A stretch of 64,000 bases of DNA from Micromonospora sp. NBC_00389 (GCF_036059255.1 NZ_CP107947.1:2294001-2358000); one strand, 5' to 3'. Shown: positions 17,873 through 27,731, numbered from the stretch's first letter. Program-made: numbers and translations. Notes: generated by a model from the sequence alone, not told the origin.

Positions 17873-18804
17873 CCACACTCACCGGGGCCGCGCGTACCGG
17901 CGACACGGCGGGCCGGCCGCCCGCGGCCAACCGCAACGCCACGGGCCGGCGCCGCAACCGCTGGTTCGCCCAGGTCGGCTGGCGGCACCTGGTCGCCGTG
18001 CTCGGCGTGCTGTTCAGCCTCTTCCCGATCGTGTTCGTGCTCTCCGCCGCGCTCAACCCACTCGGCACGCTCTCCACCACCGAGCTGGTGCCCACCGGCG
18101 GGGTGTCGCTCGGCAACTTCGGCGAGTTGTTCGAACGGACCGCCTTCGAGCGGTGGTTCGTCAACTCGCTGCTGATCGCCGGAGTGGCCTCGTTCGCGTC
18201 GGTGTTCCTCTCCGCGCTGGCCGCGTACGCCTTCTCCCGGATGCGGTTCCGCGGCCGGCGGGTGGGGCTGCTCTCGCTGCTGTTGATCCAGATGTTCCCG
18301 CAGTTCCTGGCGATCGTGGCGATCTACCTGATCTTCGGCACGATCACCGACCTGTGGCCGTCGATCGGCTTCAACACCCCGTGGGGGCTGCTGCTGCTCT
18401 ACATGGGTGGCGCGCTCGGGGTGAACACCTGGCTGATGAAGGGCTTCTTCGACACCCTGCCCCGGGAGCTGGACGAGTCGGCCACCATGGACGGGGCCTC
18501 GCACGCCCAGGTCTTCTTCCGGATCATGCTGCCGCTGGTGGCGCCGATCCTGGCGGTGACCGGGCTACTGGCGTTCATCGGCACCATCAACGAGTTCCTG
18601 ATGGCCAACGTGTTCCTCACCAGCAGCGACTCGAAGACGCTCGCGGTCGGCATGTACGGCATGTTGCAGGGCAACGAGCGCAACAACAATTTCGGGATCT
18701 TCGCCGCCGGGACCCTGCTCACCGCGATCCCCACCGTGCTGGTCTTCCAGCTCCTCCAGCGCTACATCGTCTCCGGGCTGACCGCCGGCGCCGTGAAGGG
18801 GTAG
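17869..18804 (+). CDS. malG: Maltose-type ABC transporter permease MalG
   Basis: A 311-aa membrane subunit with about six transmembrane segments and the EAA loop ELDESATMDGASHAQVFFRI. The C-terminus (QRYIVSGLTAGAVKG) is the conserved MalG tail. GTG 17869 overlaps the malF stop by 4 nt and has AGGAGG upstream. The locus lacks malK, so the transporter probably uses a shared MsiK-type ATPase encoded elsewhere, as known in Streptomyces. Confidence 0.92.
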   Translation: MTTLTGAARTGDTAGRPPAANRNATGRRRNRWFAQVGWRHLVAVLGVLFSLFPIVFVLSAALNPLGTLSTTELVPTGGVSLGNFGELFERTAFERWFVNSLLIAGVASFASVFLSALAAYAFSRMRFRGRRVGLLSLLLIQMFPQFLAIVAIYLIFGTITDLWPSIGFNTPWGLLLLYMGGALGVNTWLMKGFFDTLPRELDESATMDGASHAQVFFRIMLPLVAPILAVTGLLAFIGTINEFLMANVFLTSSDSKTLAVGMYGMLQGNERNNNFGIFAAGTLLTAIPTVLVFQLLQRYIVSGLTAGAVKG

Positions 18805-18858
18805 CCGTCGGCGCCCGTCTGCGAGTACCCCCGAGTGCACCCGAGAGGAGAGCCAGCC

Positions 18859-20664
18859 GTGCAGTCGCACCATGACGGATCCGCCTGCTACGTCCCGCAG
18901 CAGGAGCCCACGCTGGGGGAGGTCGTCGACGTCTTCGTCCGGGCGCCGGCCGGCGCCGACGTCCGCCAGGTACACGTACGCACCACCGGTGACGGTGAGC
19001 CGAGGTTCACCGAGGCGGTGGTGGATCGCACCGACGGCGGAGACGTCTGGTGGCGGGCCGAGGTGCCGGCCCGCAACCCGGTGAGCAACTACCGCTTCCT
19101 GCTCTCGGGGCGGCGTGGTCCCCGATGGCTGACCGCGGCGGGGCTGGTCGACCACGACGTGCCCGACCACGGCGACTTCAAGCTGGTCACCCACGCCCCG
19201 CCGCCGGCCTGGGCGCGGGACGCGGTGATCTACCAGATCTTCCCGGACCGGTTCGCCCGGTCCGCCGCGGCCGACGCCCGGCCACTGCCGGACTGGGCGA
19301 TCCCGTGCCACTGGGACACTCCCGTGGTCGGCCGTGGCCCGGAAACGCCGCACCAGCTCTACGGTGGCGATCTGGACGGGATCGCCGAGCGGTTGGACCA
19401 CCTGGATCGGCTCGGGGTGAACACGGTCTACCTGACCCCGATCTTCCCGGCGCGCTCCAACCACCGCTACGACGCGGCCAGCTTCGACCGGGTCGACCCG
19501 CTGCTCGGCGGGGACGCCGCGCTGGCCCGGCTCGCGGACGCGGTACGGGCCCGGGGCTGGCGGCTGCTCGGCGACATCACCAGCAACCACACCGGCGACG
19601 CGCACGACTGGTTCACCGCCGCCTCGTCCGACGTGCGTGCCCCGGAGCGGGAGCTGTACTACTTCGACGAGATCACCGGGGACTACGAGTCCTGGAACGG
19701 GATCAAGTCGCTGCCGAAGCTGAACTGGGGCAGCGCCGAGCTGCGCCGCCGCTTCGCCACCGCCGACGACGCGGCGCTGCGCCGCTGGCTCCGCCCGCCG
19801 TACGGGCTGGACGGGTGGCGGGTGGACGTGGCGAACATGACCGGCCGACGGGGCGCCGACGCGTACACCCACGAGGTAGCAGCGCTGCTCCGCTCGGTGC
19901 TGGCCCGGGATCGGCCGGACGGCCTGTTGATGGCAGAGCACGGCCACGACCACACCGGTGACCTGGACCGCGACGGCTGGCACGGCACCATGAACTACGT
20001 CGGCTTCACCGACCCGGTCTGGTCCTGGCTGCGGCACGGCGACCAGCCGGTGCCGAACTTCCTCGGCACCCCGGGCGGGGTGCCACGGCGGGACGCGGAC
20101 GCGGTGCTCGGCACCATGGACGCCTACCGGTCGCTGATCTCCTGGCGCTCGTACACGCACTCCTGGCAGCTGCTCGGCTCGCACGACTCGGCCCGGATCC
20201 GGACGGTGGTCGGCGACGCCGCCCGGCAGGAGGTGGCCGCCGGTCTGCTCGCCACCATGCCCGGCATCCCGATGATCTTCGCGGGGGACGAGCTCGGTCT
20301 GGTCGGCACGAACGGCGAGTCCTCGCGTACCCCGATGCCGTGGCACCGCCCGCATAGCTGGGACGCCGGCACGCTCGCCGCGTACCAGGCGCTGATCGCG
20401 CTGCGCCGCGGCGAGCCGGCGCTGCGCCACGGCGGCCTACGCCGGCTGCACCACGACCCCGACACGATCGTCTTCCTGCGCGAGGCACCGACCGGGGCGG
20501 TGCTGGTGCTGGCTCGGCGGGCGGCCGGGGCGCCCGTGCGGCTGGCCGGGCTGCCGGCCGCGGAGAACGTGTACGGCGGCGCGCCGGCGCTGCGGCCCGG
20601 CCCGGACGGTGCGCTGACCCTGCCCGCGGACGGCCCCACCTTCCAGGTCTGGCGGCTGTGCTGA
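18859..20664 (+). CDS. GH13 neopullulanase / maltogenic amylase-like enzyme
   Basis: A 601-aa enzyme with an N-terminal CBM34-like beta domain (residues ~1-110; EVVDVFVRAPAGADVRQVHV), then the GH13 barrel: YQIFPDRFARS, region I GDITSNHTG, region II GWRVDVANM (nucleophile), region III LMAEHGHD (acid), region IV LLGSHDSAR. This pattern fits cyclomaltodextrinase/neopullulanase-type enzymes that act on imported maltodextrins in the cytoplasm; no signal peptide is seen. GTG 18859 is set by GAGAGGAG 8 nt upstream. It follows malG by 54 nt and is probably in the same operon. Confidence 0.88.
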   Translation: MQSHHDGSACYVPQQEPTLGEVVDVFVRAPAGADVRQVHVRTTGDGEPRFTEAVVDRTDGGDVWWRAEVPARNPVSNYRFLLSGRRGPRWLTAAGLVDHDVPDHGDFKLVTHAPPPAWARDAVIYQIFPDRFARSAAADARPLPDWAIPCHWDTPVVGRGPETPHQLYGGDLDGIAERLDHLDRLGVNTVYLTPIFPARSNHRYDAASFDRVDPLLGGDAALARLADAVRARGWRLLGDITSNHTGDAHDWFTAASSDVRAPERELYYFDEITGDYESWNGIKSLPKLNWGSAELRRRFATADDAALRRWLRPPYGLDGWRVDVANMTGRRGADAYTHEVAALLRSVLARDRPDGLLMAEHGHDHTGDLDRDGWHGTMNYVGFTDPVWSWLRHGDQPVPNFLGTPGGVPRRDADAVLGTMDAYRSLISWRSYTHSWQLLGSHDSARIRTVVGDAARQEVAAGLLATMPGIPMIFAGDELGLVGTNGESSRTPMPWHRPHSWDAGTLAAYQALIALRRGEPALRHGGLRRLHHDPDTIVFLREAPTGAVLVLARRAAGAPVRLAGLPAAENVYGGAPALRPGPDGALTLPADGPTFQVWRLC

Positions 20665-20736
20665 ACGCCGCCGCGGTGGCTCGGACGCGCCGAGCGCCAC
20701 GACCGGGCTACTACAAACTGTCGTTGATAGGGGAAG

Positions 20737-21087
20737 ATGGGCGGCGTGGAAGCACTGAGACTGACTCTCCTCTATGTCCATCTCATCGGGTTCGCCCTGT
20801 TGCTCGGCGGCACGATCGCCCAGTACGTCAGCGGCCGGCTACGGATCAACCCGGCCATGCTGTGGGGGTCCGTGATCGGTCTGCTGACCGGGATCGGGCT
20901 CTCCGCCCCGCTGCGGGACGGTGACGAGCCGGCACCGGCGAAGATTGTGACGAAGCTGGTGCTCGCGCTGCTGATCTTCGTCATGGTCTTCTTCTCCCGG
21001 AAGCGGGACGCGGTCAACCGCGGCCACTTCCTCGCGATTGCCGGTCTGACCCTGGTCAACGCGGCGGTCGCGGTCTTTTGGCGGTAA
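20737..21087 (+). CDS. Small integral membrane protein of unknown function
   Basis: Not assigned to a characterised family. The 116-aa protein has four hydrophobic segments (YVHLIGFALLLGGTIAQYV; MLWGSVIGLLTGIGLSA; IVTKLVLALLIFVMVFF; FLAIAGLTLVNAAVAVFW) with a basic FSRKRDAVNR loop. The start is ATG 20737 or GTG 20746; the AGGGGAAG before them suits the latter better. It stands alone between the maltodextrin and nucleoside-uptake loci. Confidence 0.7.
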   Translation: MGGVEALRLTLLYVHLIGFALLLGGTIAQYVSGRLRINPAMLWGSVIGLLTGIGLSAPLRDGDEPAPAKIVTKLVLALLIFVMVFFSRKRDAVNRGHFLAIAGLTLVNAAVAVFWR

Positions 21088-21180
21088 CGTCCGACGGGGG
21101 GCCACCCCTCGAAAACGGGACTTTGAGGGCGCCTCGGCTGCTCGCCTACCAGCACGATGAGTGACTTGCCCCACGCAAGG

Positions 21181-21196
21181 GTTACACGCGGGTAAC
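21181..21196. promoter_or_regulatory. 16-bp dyad upstream of the nucleoside-uptake operon
   Basis: GTTAC-ACGCGG-GTAAC, with 5-bp arms, lies 150 nt before the bmp gene. Its position suits a regulator of nucleoside uptake. The regulator is unknown and I saw no second copy near other nucleoside genes in the window. Confidence 0.35.
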
Positions 21197-21346
21197 AGGC
21201 GCTCAACAGTCGTGCACGATTGTCGGCCGGTGGGTGGGCGCGGGCGTACGCTCCCGTCCGTAACGTGGGACAGCCGGCGGCACACCGCAGGTCGGCTGAT
21301 GGGCTGCCACCGCACTAGGCGCGGTGTGCAATGGGAAGGAGACGTC

Positions 21347-22432
21347 TTGCGCTCGGTGCGTGGGATGCGGATCGCCTCGATCTTCGCGGTGGGTGGGCTC
21401 GTGCTCAGCGCCGCCGCGTGTGGCGAGGCCCCCGATGATGACAACAACGCCGGCAGTGGCGCCAAGAAGTTCAGCGCCTGCATGGTGACCGACGTCGGCG
21501 GCATCGACGACAAGTCGTTCAACACCTCGGCCTGGAAGGGTCTCGAGGAGGCCAAGGCCGCCAACAGCAACATCGAGACCAAGTTCGTGGCGTCGAAGGC
21601 CGAGGCCGACTACGAGCCGAACCTGACGCAGTACGTCAACCAGAAGTGCGACTTCATCCTGGCGGTCGGTGGCCTGATGGCCAACGCCACCTCGAAGATC
21701 GCCAAGGCCAACCCGAACCAGACGTTCGGCATCGTCGACGCCAACCCGGGTGACGCCAACGTCTACCCGATGCAGTTCGACACCGCGCAGGCCGCGTTCC
21801 AGGCCGGCTACCTGGCCGCCGGGATGAGCAAGTCCGGCAAGGTGGGCACCTACGGCGGCCTGCCGATCCCGCCGGTGACCATCTTCATGGATGGCTTCGT
21901 CGACGGCGTGGCGTACTACAACCAGACCAAGGGCAAGAACGTCCAGGCGCTGGGTTGGAACAAGGAGACCCAGAAGGGTTCCTTCACCAACGACTTCGCC
22001 AAGCAGGACGAGGGCAAGAAGGTCTCCGACGCGCTGGTCGCCCAGGGCGCGGACATCATCATGCCGGTCGCCGGCGGCGCCGGCCTCGGCACCACCTCCG
22101 CGGCCAAGGCCTCGGGCGGCAAGTACAACACCATCTGGGTGGACGTCGACGGCTGCGAGAGCACGCCGGACTGCTCCGCGATCATCACCACGGTGGTCAA
22201 GAACATCCCGGAGGCCGTCAAGGAGGCCGTGCTCAAGGCTGCCGGTGGCGAGAAGCTGCAGGCCAAGCCGGGCTTCGTGGGCACCCTGGCCAACACCGGT
22301 GTCTCGATCGCCCCGTACCACGACTTCGACAGCAAGGTTCCGGCCGAGCTGAAGGCCGAGGTCGACAAGATCAAGGCGGACATCGCCGCTGGCACCATCA
22401 CCGTCACCTCGAAGGCCCAGCCGACCAAGTGA
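21347..22432 (+). CDS. BMP-family nucleoside-binding ABC lipoprotein (BmpA/PnrA-like)
   Basis: A 361-aa solute-binding lipoprotein; lipobox LSAAAC follows a basic N-terminus. The signature DVGGIDDKSFNTSAWKGLEEA and the later GFVDGVAYYN identify the BMP/PnrA family, which binds purine or other nucleosides. The start is the rare codon TTG 21347, chosen because AAGGAG lies 6 nt upstream; ATG 21365 is the alternative but lacks a ribosome site. It is first in the bmp-ATPase-permease-permease order, separated from the ATPase gene by strong hairpins that would favour higher expression of the binding protein. Confidence 0.9.
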   Translation: MRSVRGMRIASIFAVGGLVLSAAACGEAPDDDNNAGSGAKKFSACMVTDVGGIDDKSFNTSAWKGLEEAKAANSNIETKFVASKAEADYEPNLTQYVNQKCDFILAVGGLMANATSKIAKANPNQTFGIVDANPGDANVYPMQFDTAQAAFQAGYLAAGMSKSGKVGTYGGLPIPPVTIFMDGFVDGVAYYNQTKGKNVQALGWNKETQKGSFTNDFAKQDEGKKVSDALVAQGADIIMPVAGGAGLGTTSAAKASGGKYNTIWVDVDGCESTPDCSAIITTVVKNIPEAVKEAVLKAAGGEKLQAKPGFVGTLANTGVSIAPYHDFDSKVPAELKAEVDKIKADIAAGTITVTSKAQPTK

Positions 22433-22444
22433 CGACCGGCCGGT

Positions 22445-22548
22445 CCCTCCGATGAGATCATCGGGAGGGTCGGCGGGGGACAGGTACGACCGATCCGGCC
22501 GCTCCGGCGCCGCGGGTTAACCACCCGTGGGGCCGGAGCGGCCGATCG
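22445..22548 (+). terminator. Two intercistronic hairpins after the BMP lipoprotein gene
   Basis: The first hairpin pairs 22445-22455 with 22458-22469, with one bulge. The second pairs GGCCGCTCCGGC (22497-22508) with GCCGGAGCGGCC (22532-22543), extended outward by CGATC/GATCG and containing an inner CGGGT/ACCCG stem. Such hairpins after a binding-protein gene commonly attenuate read-through and protect the upstream mRNA. Confidence 0.6.
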
Positions 22549-22627
22549 CGCGCCACGGTGACCGGGCCAGTCCGGCTCGGTCAACGGCAGCTACGCTGCA
22601 CCATCGCTCGCACTCCAGGAGGTTGCG

Positions 22628-24295
22628 CTGAGACTCGAACTGCGCGGCATCACCAAGAGGTTCGGTGATCTGGTCGCCAACGACCACATCGATCTGACGG
22701 TCGAGCCTGGAGAGATTCACGCCCTGCTCGGCGAGAACGGCGCGGGCAAGTCGACCCTGATGAACGTCCTCTACGGGCTCTACCAGCCCGACGAGGGCGA
22801 GATCCTGGTCGACGGCAAGCCGCTGAAGCTGAAGGGCCCGTCCGACGCGATCGCCGCCGGGATCGGCATGGTGCACCAGCACTTCATGCTGGTGCCGGTC
22901 TTCACCGTGGCGGAGAACATCATGCTCGGCGCCGAGCAGGTCCGGGGCGGCATCGCCGGCTTCCTGGACCGGCGGCGGGCCCGGCGCGAGGTCGCCGAGG
23001 TGTCCGAGCGCTACAACCTGCGGGTCGACCCGGACGCGGTGATCGAGGACCTGCCGGTCGGCATCCAGCAGCGCGTCGAGATCGTCAAGGCGCTCACCCG
23101 CAATGTCGACCTGCTCATCCTGGACGAGCCGACGGCGGTGCTCACCCCGCAGGAGACCGAGGAGTTGCTGACGGTCATGCGGTCGCTCAAGGCCGCCGGC
23201 AAGTCGATCGTCTTCATCACCCACAAGCTCGGCGAGGTCAAGGCGATCGCCGACCGGATCACCGTGATCCGGCGCGGCAAGACCGTCGGCACCGCCCTGC
23301 CGGAGGCCAGTCGCGACGAGTTGGCCGCCCTGATGGTCGGGCGCAACGTCCGGCTCACCGTGGAGAAGTCCCCGGCCACGCCGGGCGAGCCGGTGCTGGA
23401 GGTGGCCGGGCTGGTCGTCGACGACGACCGGCAGATCCGGGCGGTCGACGGCGTGGACCTGACCGTGCGCGCGGGCGAGGTGCTCGGCGTGGCGGGCGTA
23501 CAGGGCAACGGCCAGACCGAGCTGATCGAGGCGATCATGGGCCTGCGCCCGTTGCTCGCCGGCACGGTCAGCCTGGCCGGCGACCGGATCGACGGCTGGA
23601 AGACCAAGAAGGTGCTCCGCGCCGGCGTCGGCTACGTGCCCGAGGACCGCAGCGTGGACGGCTTGGTCAAGGAGTTCAGCGTCGCGGAGAACCTCGTGCT
23701 GGACATCTACGACCGGCCGCCGTTCGGCGCCGGGCTCGCGCTCAAGCCGGACGCGATCGCGACGTCGGCGAAGGAGCGGATCGAGCAGTTCGACGTGCGC
23801 ACCTCATCGGCCGACGCGCCGGTGGGCACCCTCTCCGGCGGCAACCAGCAGAAGGTGATCGTGGCCCGGGAGATGTCCCGGCCGCTGAAGCTCTTCATCG
23901 CCGCCCAGCCGACCCGCGGCGTCGACGTCGGGTCGATCGAGTTCATCCACAGCCGGATCATCCGCGAGCGGGACATCGGCACCGCCGTCATGGTGGTCTC
24001 CAGCGAACTCGACGAGGTGATCGGGCTGGCCGACCGGATCGCGGTGATGTACCGGGGCCGCATCATCGGCATCGTCGGCCCGGACACCCCGCGCGAGGAG
24101 ATCGGCCTGCTGATGGCCGGCATCAGCCCGGACGCGCTTCCCGAGCGCGGTGCGGACGCCGCGCCGACCGACGGCACGGCGACCGGCGGCACGGCTACCG
24201 GCGGAACGGCCACCGACGGTGCGCCGACCGACGGCCCGGTGACCGACGGGGGCCCGGCGAGCGCCGCACGCCCCGCGAGCGAGGACGAGGAATGA
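22628..24295 (+). CDS. Nucleoside ABC transporter ATP-binding protein (two ABC domains), CTG start
   Basis: A 555-aa tandem ATPase of the sugar/nucleoside (RbsA-like) type. Domain 1 has Walker [10 protein letters not shown] (residues 35-43), a degenerate signature [11 protein letters not shown] and Walker [11 protein letters not shown]. Domain 2 has a degenerate Walker [10 protein letters not shown], signature [15 protein letters not shown] and [10 protein letters not shown] with Gln at the usual Glu. No ATG, GTG or TTG occurs in frame upstream of the Walker A; CTG 22628 has AGGAGG 5 nt away and gives the expected [12 protein letters not shown] terminus. The internal ATG 22760 would delete Walker A. 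The C-terminus is a Thr/Gly/Asp repeat tail. Confidence 0.88.
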   Translation: MRLELRGITKRFGDLVANDHIDLTVEPGEIHALLGENGAGKSTLMNVLYGLYQPDEGEILVDGKPLKLKGPSDAIAAGIGMVHQHFMLVPVFTVAENIMLGAEQVRGGIAGFLDRRRARREVAEVSERYNLRVDPDAVIEDLPVGIQQRVEIVKALTRNVDLLILDEPTAVLTPQETEELLTVMRSLKAAGKSIVFITHKLGEVKAIADRITVIRRGKTVGTALPEASRDELAALMVGRNVRLTVEKSPATPGEPVLEVAGLVVDDDRQIRAVDGVDLTVRAGEVLGVAGVQGNGQTELIEAIMGLRPLLAGTVSLAGDRIDGWKTKKVLRAGVGYVPEDRSVDGLVKEFSVAENLVLDIYDRPPFGAGLALKPDAIATSAKERIEQFDVRTSSADAPVGTLSGGNQQKVIVAREMSRPLKLFIAAQPTRGVDVGSIEFIHSRIIRERDIGTAVMVVSSELDEVIGLADRIAVMYRGRIIGIVGPDTPREEIGLLMAGISPDALPERGADAAPTDGTATGGTATGGTATDGAPTDGPVTDGGPASAARPASEDEE

Positions 24296-25647
24296 GCGAC
24301 CCCAACCCGCAGTCCGGCTCGCCGGACAAGGAACCGGCGAGCGAGGCGCAGGCCGCGCAGACCGCTCTGGGCAACACCGAACAGGCCGAGTCGGCGACCG
24401 CGCCGGGCCGGCCGACGCCGGAGCCGAAGCCCGCCCTGGGCCGGCTGTTCCTGGACAACCTCTGGGCGGCCAACACCTTCACGGTGACCCTGCTGTCGCT
24501 GGTGCTGGCGATCGTGGTCGGCGCGGTCTTGATGATCATCTCTGATCCGGACGTGCTCGCCACCTACTCGTACATCACCTCCCGCCCGTCCGACGCGCTC
24601 AATTCGAGCTGGACGCTGGTCAGCGAGGCGTACGCGAACCTGTTCAAGGGCTCGATCTTCGACCCGGAGGCGTTCTCCGGCTGGCTGAACGGCACCAACG
24701 GCTGGGAGGCCGTGCTCGCGCCGATCTCCGAGACGCTCACCTACAGCGCGCCGCTGGTCTTCACCGGCCTGTCGGTGGCGCTGGCCTTCCGTGGCGGCCT
24801 GTTCAACATCGGCGCCCAGGGCCAGGCCACCATCGGCGTGATCTTCGCCGCGCTGGCCGGCTTCCTGCTGCCGCTGCCGCCCGGCCTGCACCTGCTGGTG
24901 GCGGTGCTGGCCGGCGCTCTGGGCGGGGCGATCTGGGGCTTCATCCCCGGCATCCTCAAGGCCCGTGCCGGTGCGCACGAGGTGATCAACACGATCATGC
25001 TCAACTACGTCGCCACGTACTTCCTGACCTGGCTCATCGTGCAGAACGGCGTGCAGGATCCGACCCGCACCGACGCGATCAGCAAGGCGGTGGACAGCTC
25101 CGCGCAGCTGCCCCGGCTGCTCGGCGACAACCTGCGGGTGCACGCCGGCATCCTGCTCGCCGTGCTGGCCACCTGGGCGGTCGCCTGGCTGCTCAACCGC
25201 TCCACGCTCGGCTTCGAGCTGCGCGCGGTCGGTGCCAACCCGGACGCCGCCCGCACCGCCGGCATCAGCGTCACCCGGACGTACATCCTGATCATGGTCT
25301 TCGCCGGGATCCTGGCCGGTCTCGGCGGCTCGAACATGGTGCTCGGCTCCACCGCCAGCGCGTTGACCCCGCTGGTGGTCGCGCAGATCGGCTTCGACGG
25401 CATCCTGGTGGCGCTCCTCGGGCGGGTGAAGCCCTGGGGGGTGTTGCTGGCGGCGCTGCTGTTCGGGGCGCTACAGGCCGGCGGCAACCGGATGCAGTCG
25501 TACTCGGGGATCTCACTGGAGCTGGTCACGGTGCTCCAGGCCCTGATCGTCATCTTCATCGCCGCGCCCGCCCTGGTGAAGGCGATCTTCCAGCTCCGGG
25601 CCGCACGAGCAGCCCGGTTGCAGACGAGCCTGGCGAAGGGCTGGTAA
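24292..25647 (+). CDS. Nucleoside ABC transporter permease 1 (BPD_transp_2 family)
   Basis: A 451-aa membrane protein. The first ~50 residues are hydrophilic, rich in Ala/Pro/Glu. About eight to ten hydrophobic segments follow. The segment [20 protein letters not shown] and the motif [16 protein letters not shown] are typical of the permeases that accompany BMP lipoproteins. ATG 24292 overlaps the ATPase stop by 4 nt (ATGA), so the subunits are translated together. Confidence 0.9.
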   Translation: MSDPNPQSGSPDKEPASEAQAAQTALGNTEQAESATAPGRPTPEPKPALGRLFLDNLWAANTFTVTLLSLVLAIVVGAVLMIISDPDVLATYSYITSRPSDALNSSWTLVSEAYANLFKGSIFDPEAFSGWLNGTNGWEAVLAPISETLTYSAPLVFTGLSVALAFRGGLFNIGAQGQATIGVIFAALAGFLLPLPPGLHLLVAVLAGALGGAIWGFIPGILKARAGAHEVINTIMLNYVATYFLTWLIVQNGVQDPTRTDAISKAVDSSAQLPRLLGDNLRVHAGILLAVLATWAVAWLLNRSTLGFELRAVGANPDAARTAGISVTRTYILIMVFAGILAGLGGSNMVLGSTASALTPLVVAQIGFDGILVALLGRVKPWGVLLAALLFGALQAGGNRMQSYSGISLELVTVLQALIVIFIAAPALVKAIFQLRAARAARLQTSLAKGW

Positions 25648-25650
25648 CTC

Positions 25651-26931
25651 ATGTCCACCATGGCTGTCCCCGACGTGGCGGTCGCCGCGGTCGACGAGGG
25701 CTTCTGGACCCGGAACCGCAAGGTCGGCCTCGTGCTGCTCGCGCTCGGCCTGCTCTCGGCGGTGCTCTTCGGCGCGCTCGCCACCGACCAGCAGGCCCGG
25801 TTCACGCTCAGCGATGACGCGGGCGGCGCCGCGCTGGAGATCAACGGCACGATCGGGGCGATCCTGTTCGGGATCATCGCGATCGCCGCCGGCGCGGCCC
25901 TGCTCGCCGGGGTGCCCAAGCGCTGGTTCACCACCGTGCTCGGGGTCGGGCTGATCGGCTTCGTCCTGTCGTTCCTCTGCTGGCAGGTCTCCGCCGCGCC
26001 GACCGGGCAGAACTTCATGCCGCTGGTCAACATCATCCGGGGCACCTTCATCCTGGCTCTGCCGCTGATCTTCGGTGCGCTGGCCGGCGTGCTCTGTGAG
26101 CGTTCCGGTGTGGTCAACGTGGCCATCGAGGGGCAGTTGCTGATGGGCGCGTTCAGCGGCGCGCTCTTCGGCAGCATCTCCGGCAACGTCTGGGTGGGCC
26201 TGGTGGCCGCCGCCCTCGGCGGCGCGTTCATCTCGCTGCTGCTGGCCATCTTCGCCATCCGCTACCTGGTCGACCAGGTGGTCATCGGCATCGTGCTGAA
26301 CCTGCTCGCGGTCGGCGTCACCGGCTTCCTCTACGAGCGGCTGATGCAGACCAACATCGAGCGGTACAACAGCGCTCCCCGGTTCAGCAACTGGGAGATC
26401 CCGCTGCTCAAGGACATCCCGGTGCTCGGCCCGGCGCTGTTCCGCGGCAACATCTTCCTCTACCTCGGCCTGCTCCTGGTGCTGGTGATCCACATCGCGC
26501 TGTTCCGCACCCGGTGGGGGCTGCGTACCCGCTCGGTCGGTGAGCACCCGACCGCCGCCGACACGCTCGGCGTCAAGGTGCTGCGGGTGCGGTACCGCAA
26601 CGTGCTGCTGGCCGGTGTGGTCGCTGGCATCGGCGGTGCCTCCTACACGCTGGCGCTCTACTCGTTCACCAAGAACATGATCGGCGGCAAGGGCTTCATC
26701 GCGCTGGCCGCGCTGATCTTCGGCCGGTGGAACCCGACCGGGGCGCTGCTCGCCGCGCTCTTCTTCGGCTTCGCCGACCAGCTCGCCACCTATCTCGGTG
26801 CGATCAACAGCGCGATCCCCAGCCAGTTCCTGGCCATGCTGCCCTACCTGGCGACGATTCTGGCGGTGGCCGGGCTGGTCGGCCGGGTCCGGGCACCGGC
26901 CGCCGACGGCAAGCCGTACATCAAGGGCTGA
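25651..26931 (+). CDS. Nucleoside ABC transporter permease 2 (BPD_transp_2 family)
   Basis: A 426-aa membrane protein paralogous to the previous permease. Key segments are GVLCERSGVVNVAIEGQLLM and VDQVVIGIVLNLLAVGVTGF, then TRSVGEHPTAADTLGVKVLR before the last segments. An extra N-terminal pair of hydrophobic segments precedes the core. It starts 3 nt after permease 1. With the BMP protein and the ATPase it forms a complete importer. The downstream cytidine deaminase and thymidine phosphorylase indicate that the cargo is nucleosides. Confidence 0.9.
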   Translation: MSTMAVPDVAVAAVDEGFWTRNRKVGLVLLALGLLSAVLFGALATDQQARFTLSDDAGGAALEINGTIGAILFGIIAIAAGAALLAGVPKRWFTTVLGVGLIGFVLSFLCWQVSAAPTGQNFMPLVNIIRGTFILALPLIFGALAGVLCERSGVVNVAIEGQLLMGAFSGALFGSISGNVWVGLVAAALGGAFISLLLAIFAIRYLVDQVVIGIVLNLLAVGVTGFLYERLMQTNIERYNSAPRFSNWEIPLLKDIPVLGPALFRGNIFLYLGLLLVLVIHIALFRTRWGLRTRSVGEHPTAADTLGVKVLRVRYRNVLLAGVVAGIGGASYTLALYSFTKNMIGGKGFIALAALIFGRWNPTGALLAALFFGFADQLATYLGAINSAIPSQFLAMLPYLATILAVAGLVGRVRAPAADGKPYIKG

Positions 26932-26993
26932 CGCCCGGTGGCCGACGCGGCGGGGCCGAGGTGGTCCCGCCGCAGGCCACGATGGCGGTGCGG

Positions 26994-26999
26994 CAGAAT
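26994..26999 (+). promoter_or_regulatory. Candidate -10 for leaderless cdd
   Basis: CAGAAT lies 6 nt before ATG 27006, with no ribosome site between. It supports the start at 27006 and separate transcription of cdd. Confidence 0.35.
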
Positions 27000-27005
27000 G
27001 ATGGG

Positions 27006-27710
27006 ATGACCGAGATCGACTGGGCGCGCCTGCGCGCCGCCGCCACGGATGCGATGCGGCACGCGTACGCGCCGTACTCGACGTTCCCGGTCGGTGCGGC
27101 CGCTCTGGTCGACGACGGCCGGGTGGTGGTCGGCTGCAACGTGGAGAACGCCGCGTACGGGGTGACCCTCTGCGCCGAGTGCGGGGTGGTCTCCAGCCTG
27201 CACGCCACCGGCGGCGGTCGGCTCGTCGCGCTCTCCTGCGTCGACGCCACGGGTGAGCCGCTGATGCCGTGCGGCCGGTGCCGGCAGCTGCTCTGGGAGC
27301 ACGGTGGGCCGGAGTGCCTGATCGAGACCAGGGACCGCCCGCTGCGGATGGCCGAGCTGCTGCCACACGCCTTCGGCGTGGAGGACCTGGAGGCGGTGAC
27401 CGGCGAGACGCCGGTGCCGGTGGTTCCGGAGCGGCTGGCCGCCTGGCGTGGACGCGGCACCGTCTTCGTACACCCGGACATGTCCGCCGGGCAGCAGGTC
27501 TGGACGGCGTACTGGGAGCGGTCGGCCGGGGACGACGCGGGCGCCGAGACCGGTGTGCTGGAGGAGGCCCCGAGCTGGGACGACCCCGCAGAGGCGATCA
27601 CCTGGGGAATGGCCCGGACGCCCCGGGTGGTGGTGGTCGACGCGACCGGGACCATCTTCTGGGCCGGCGAGGGTGAGCCGCCGATGGAGATCCCGGTTCG
27701 CTGGTCTTGA
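27006..27710 (+). CDS. cdd: Cytidine deaminase with an unusual C-terminal extension
   Basis: The N-terminal ~130 residues are a normal homotetrameric-type cytidine deaminase: APYSTFPVGAAAL, zinc/catalytic motif CAECG (Glu proton shuttle) and PCGRCRQLL with the other two zinc cysteines. It converts (deoxy)cytidine to (deoxy)uridine. The remaining ~100 residues (from about TVFVHPDMSAGQQVWTAYW to the MEIPVRWS end) exceed the family length and match no domain I recognise; they contain an acidic linker and a short beta-rich segment ARTPRVVVVDATGTIFW. The frame extends upstream to 26727, but the homologous start is ATG 27006. Confidence 0.88.
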   Translation: MTEIDWARLRAAATDAMRHAYAPYSTFPVGAAALVDDGRVVVGCNVENAAYGVTLCAECGVVSSLHATGGGRLVALSCVDATGEPLMPCGRCRQLLWEHGGPECLIETRDRPLRMAELLPHAFGVEDLEAVTGETPVPVVPERLAAWRGRGTVFVHPDMSAGQQVWTAYWERSAGDDAGAETGVLEEAPSWDDPAEAITWGMARTPRVVVVDATGTIFWAGEGEPPMEIPVRWS

Positions 27711-27731
27711 TCTTTGTTGCTGGTTGCGCTT

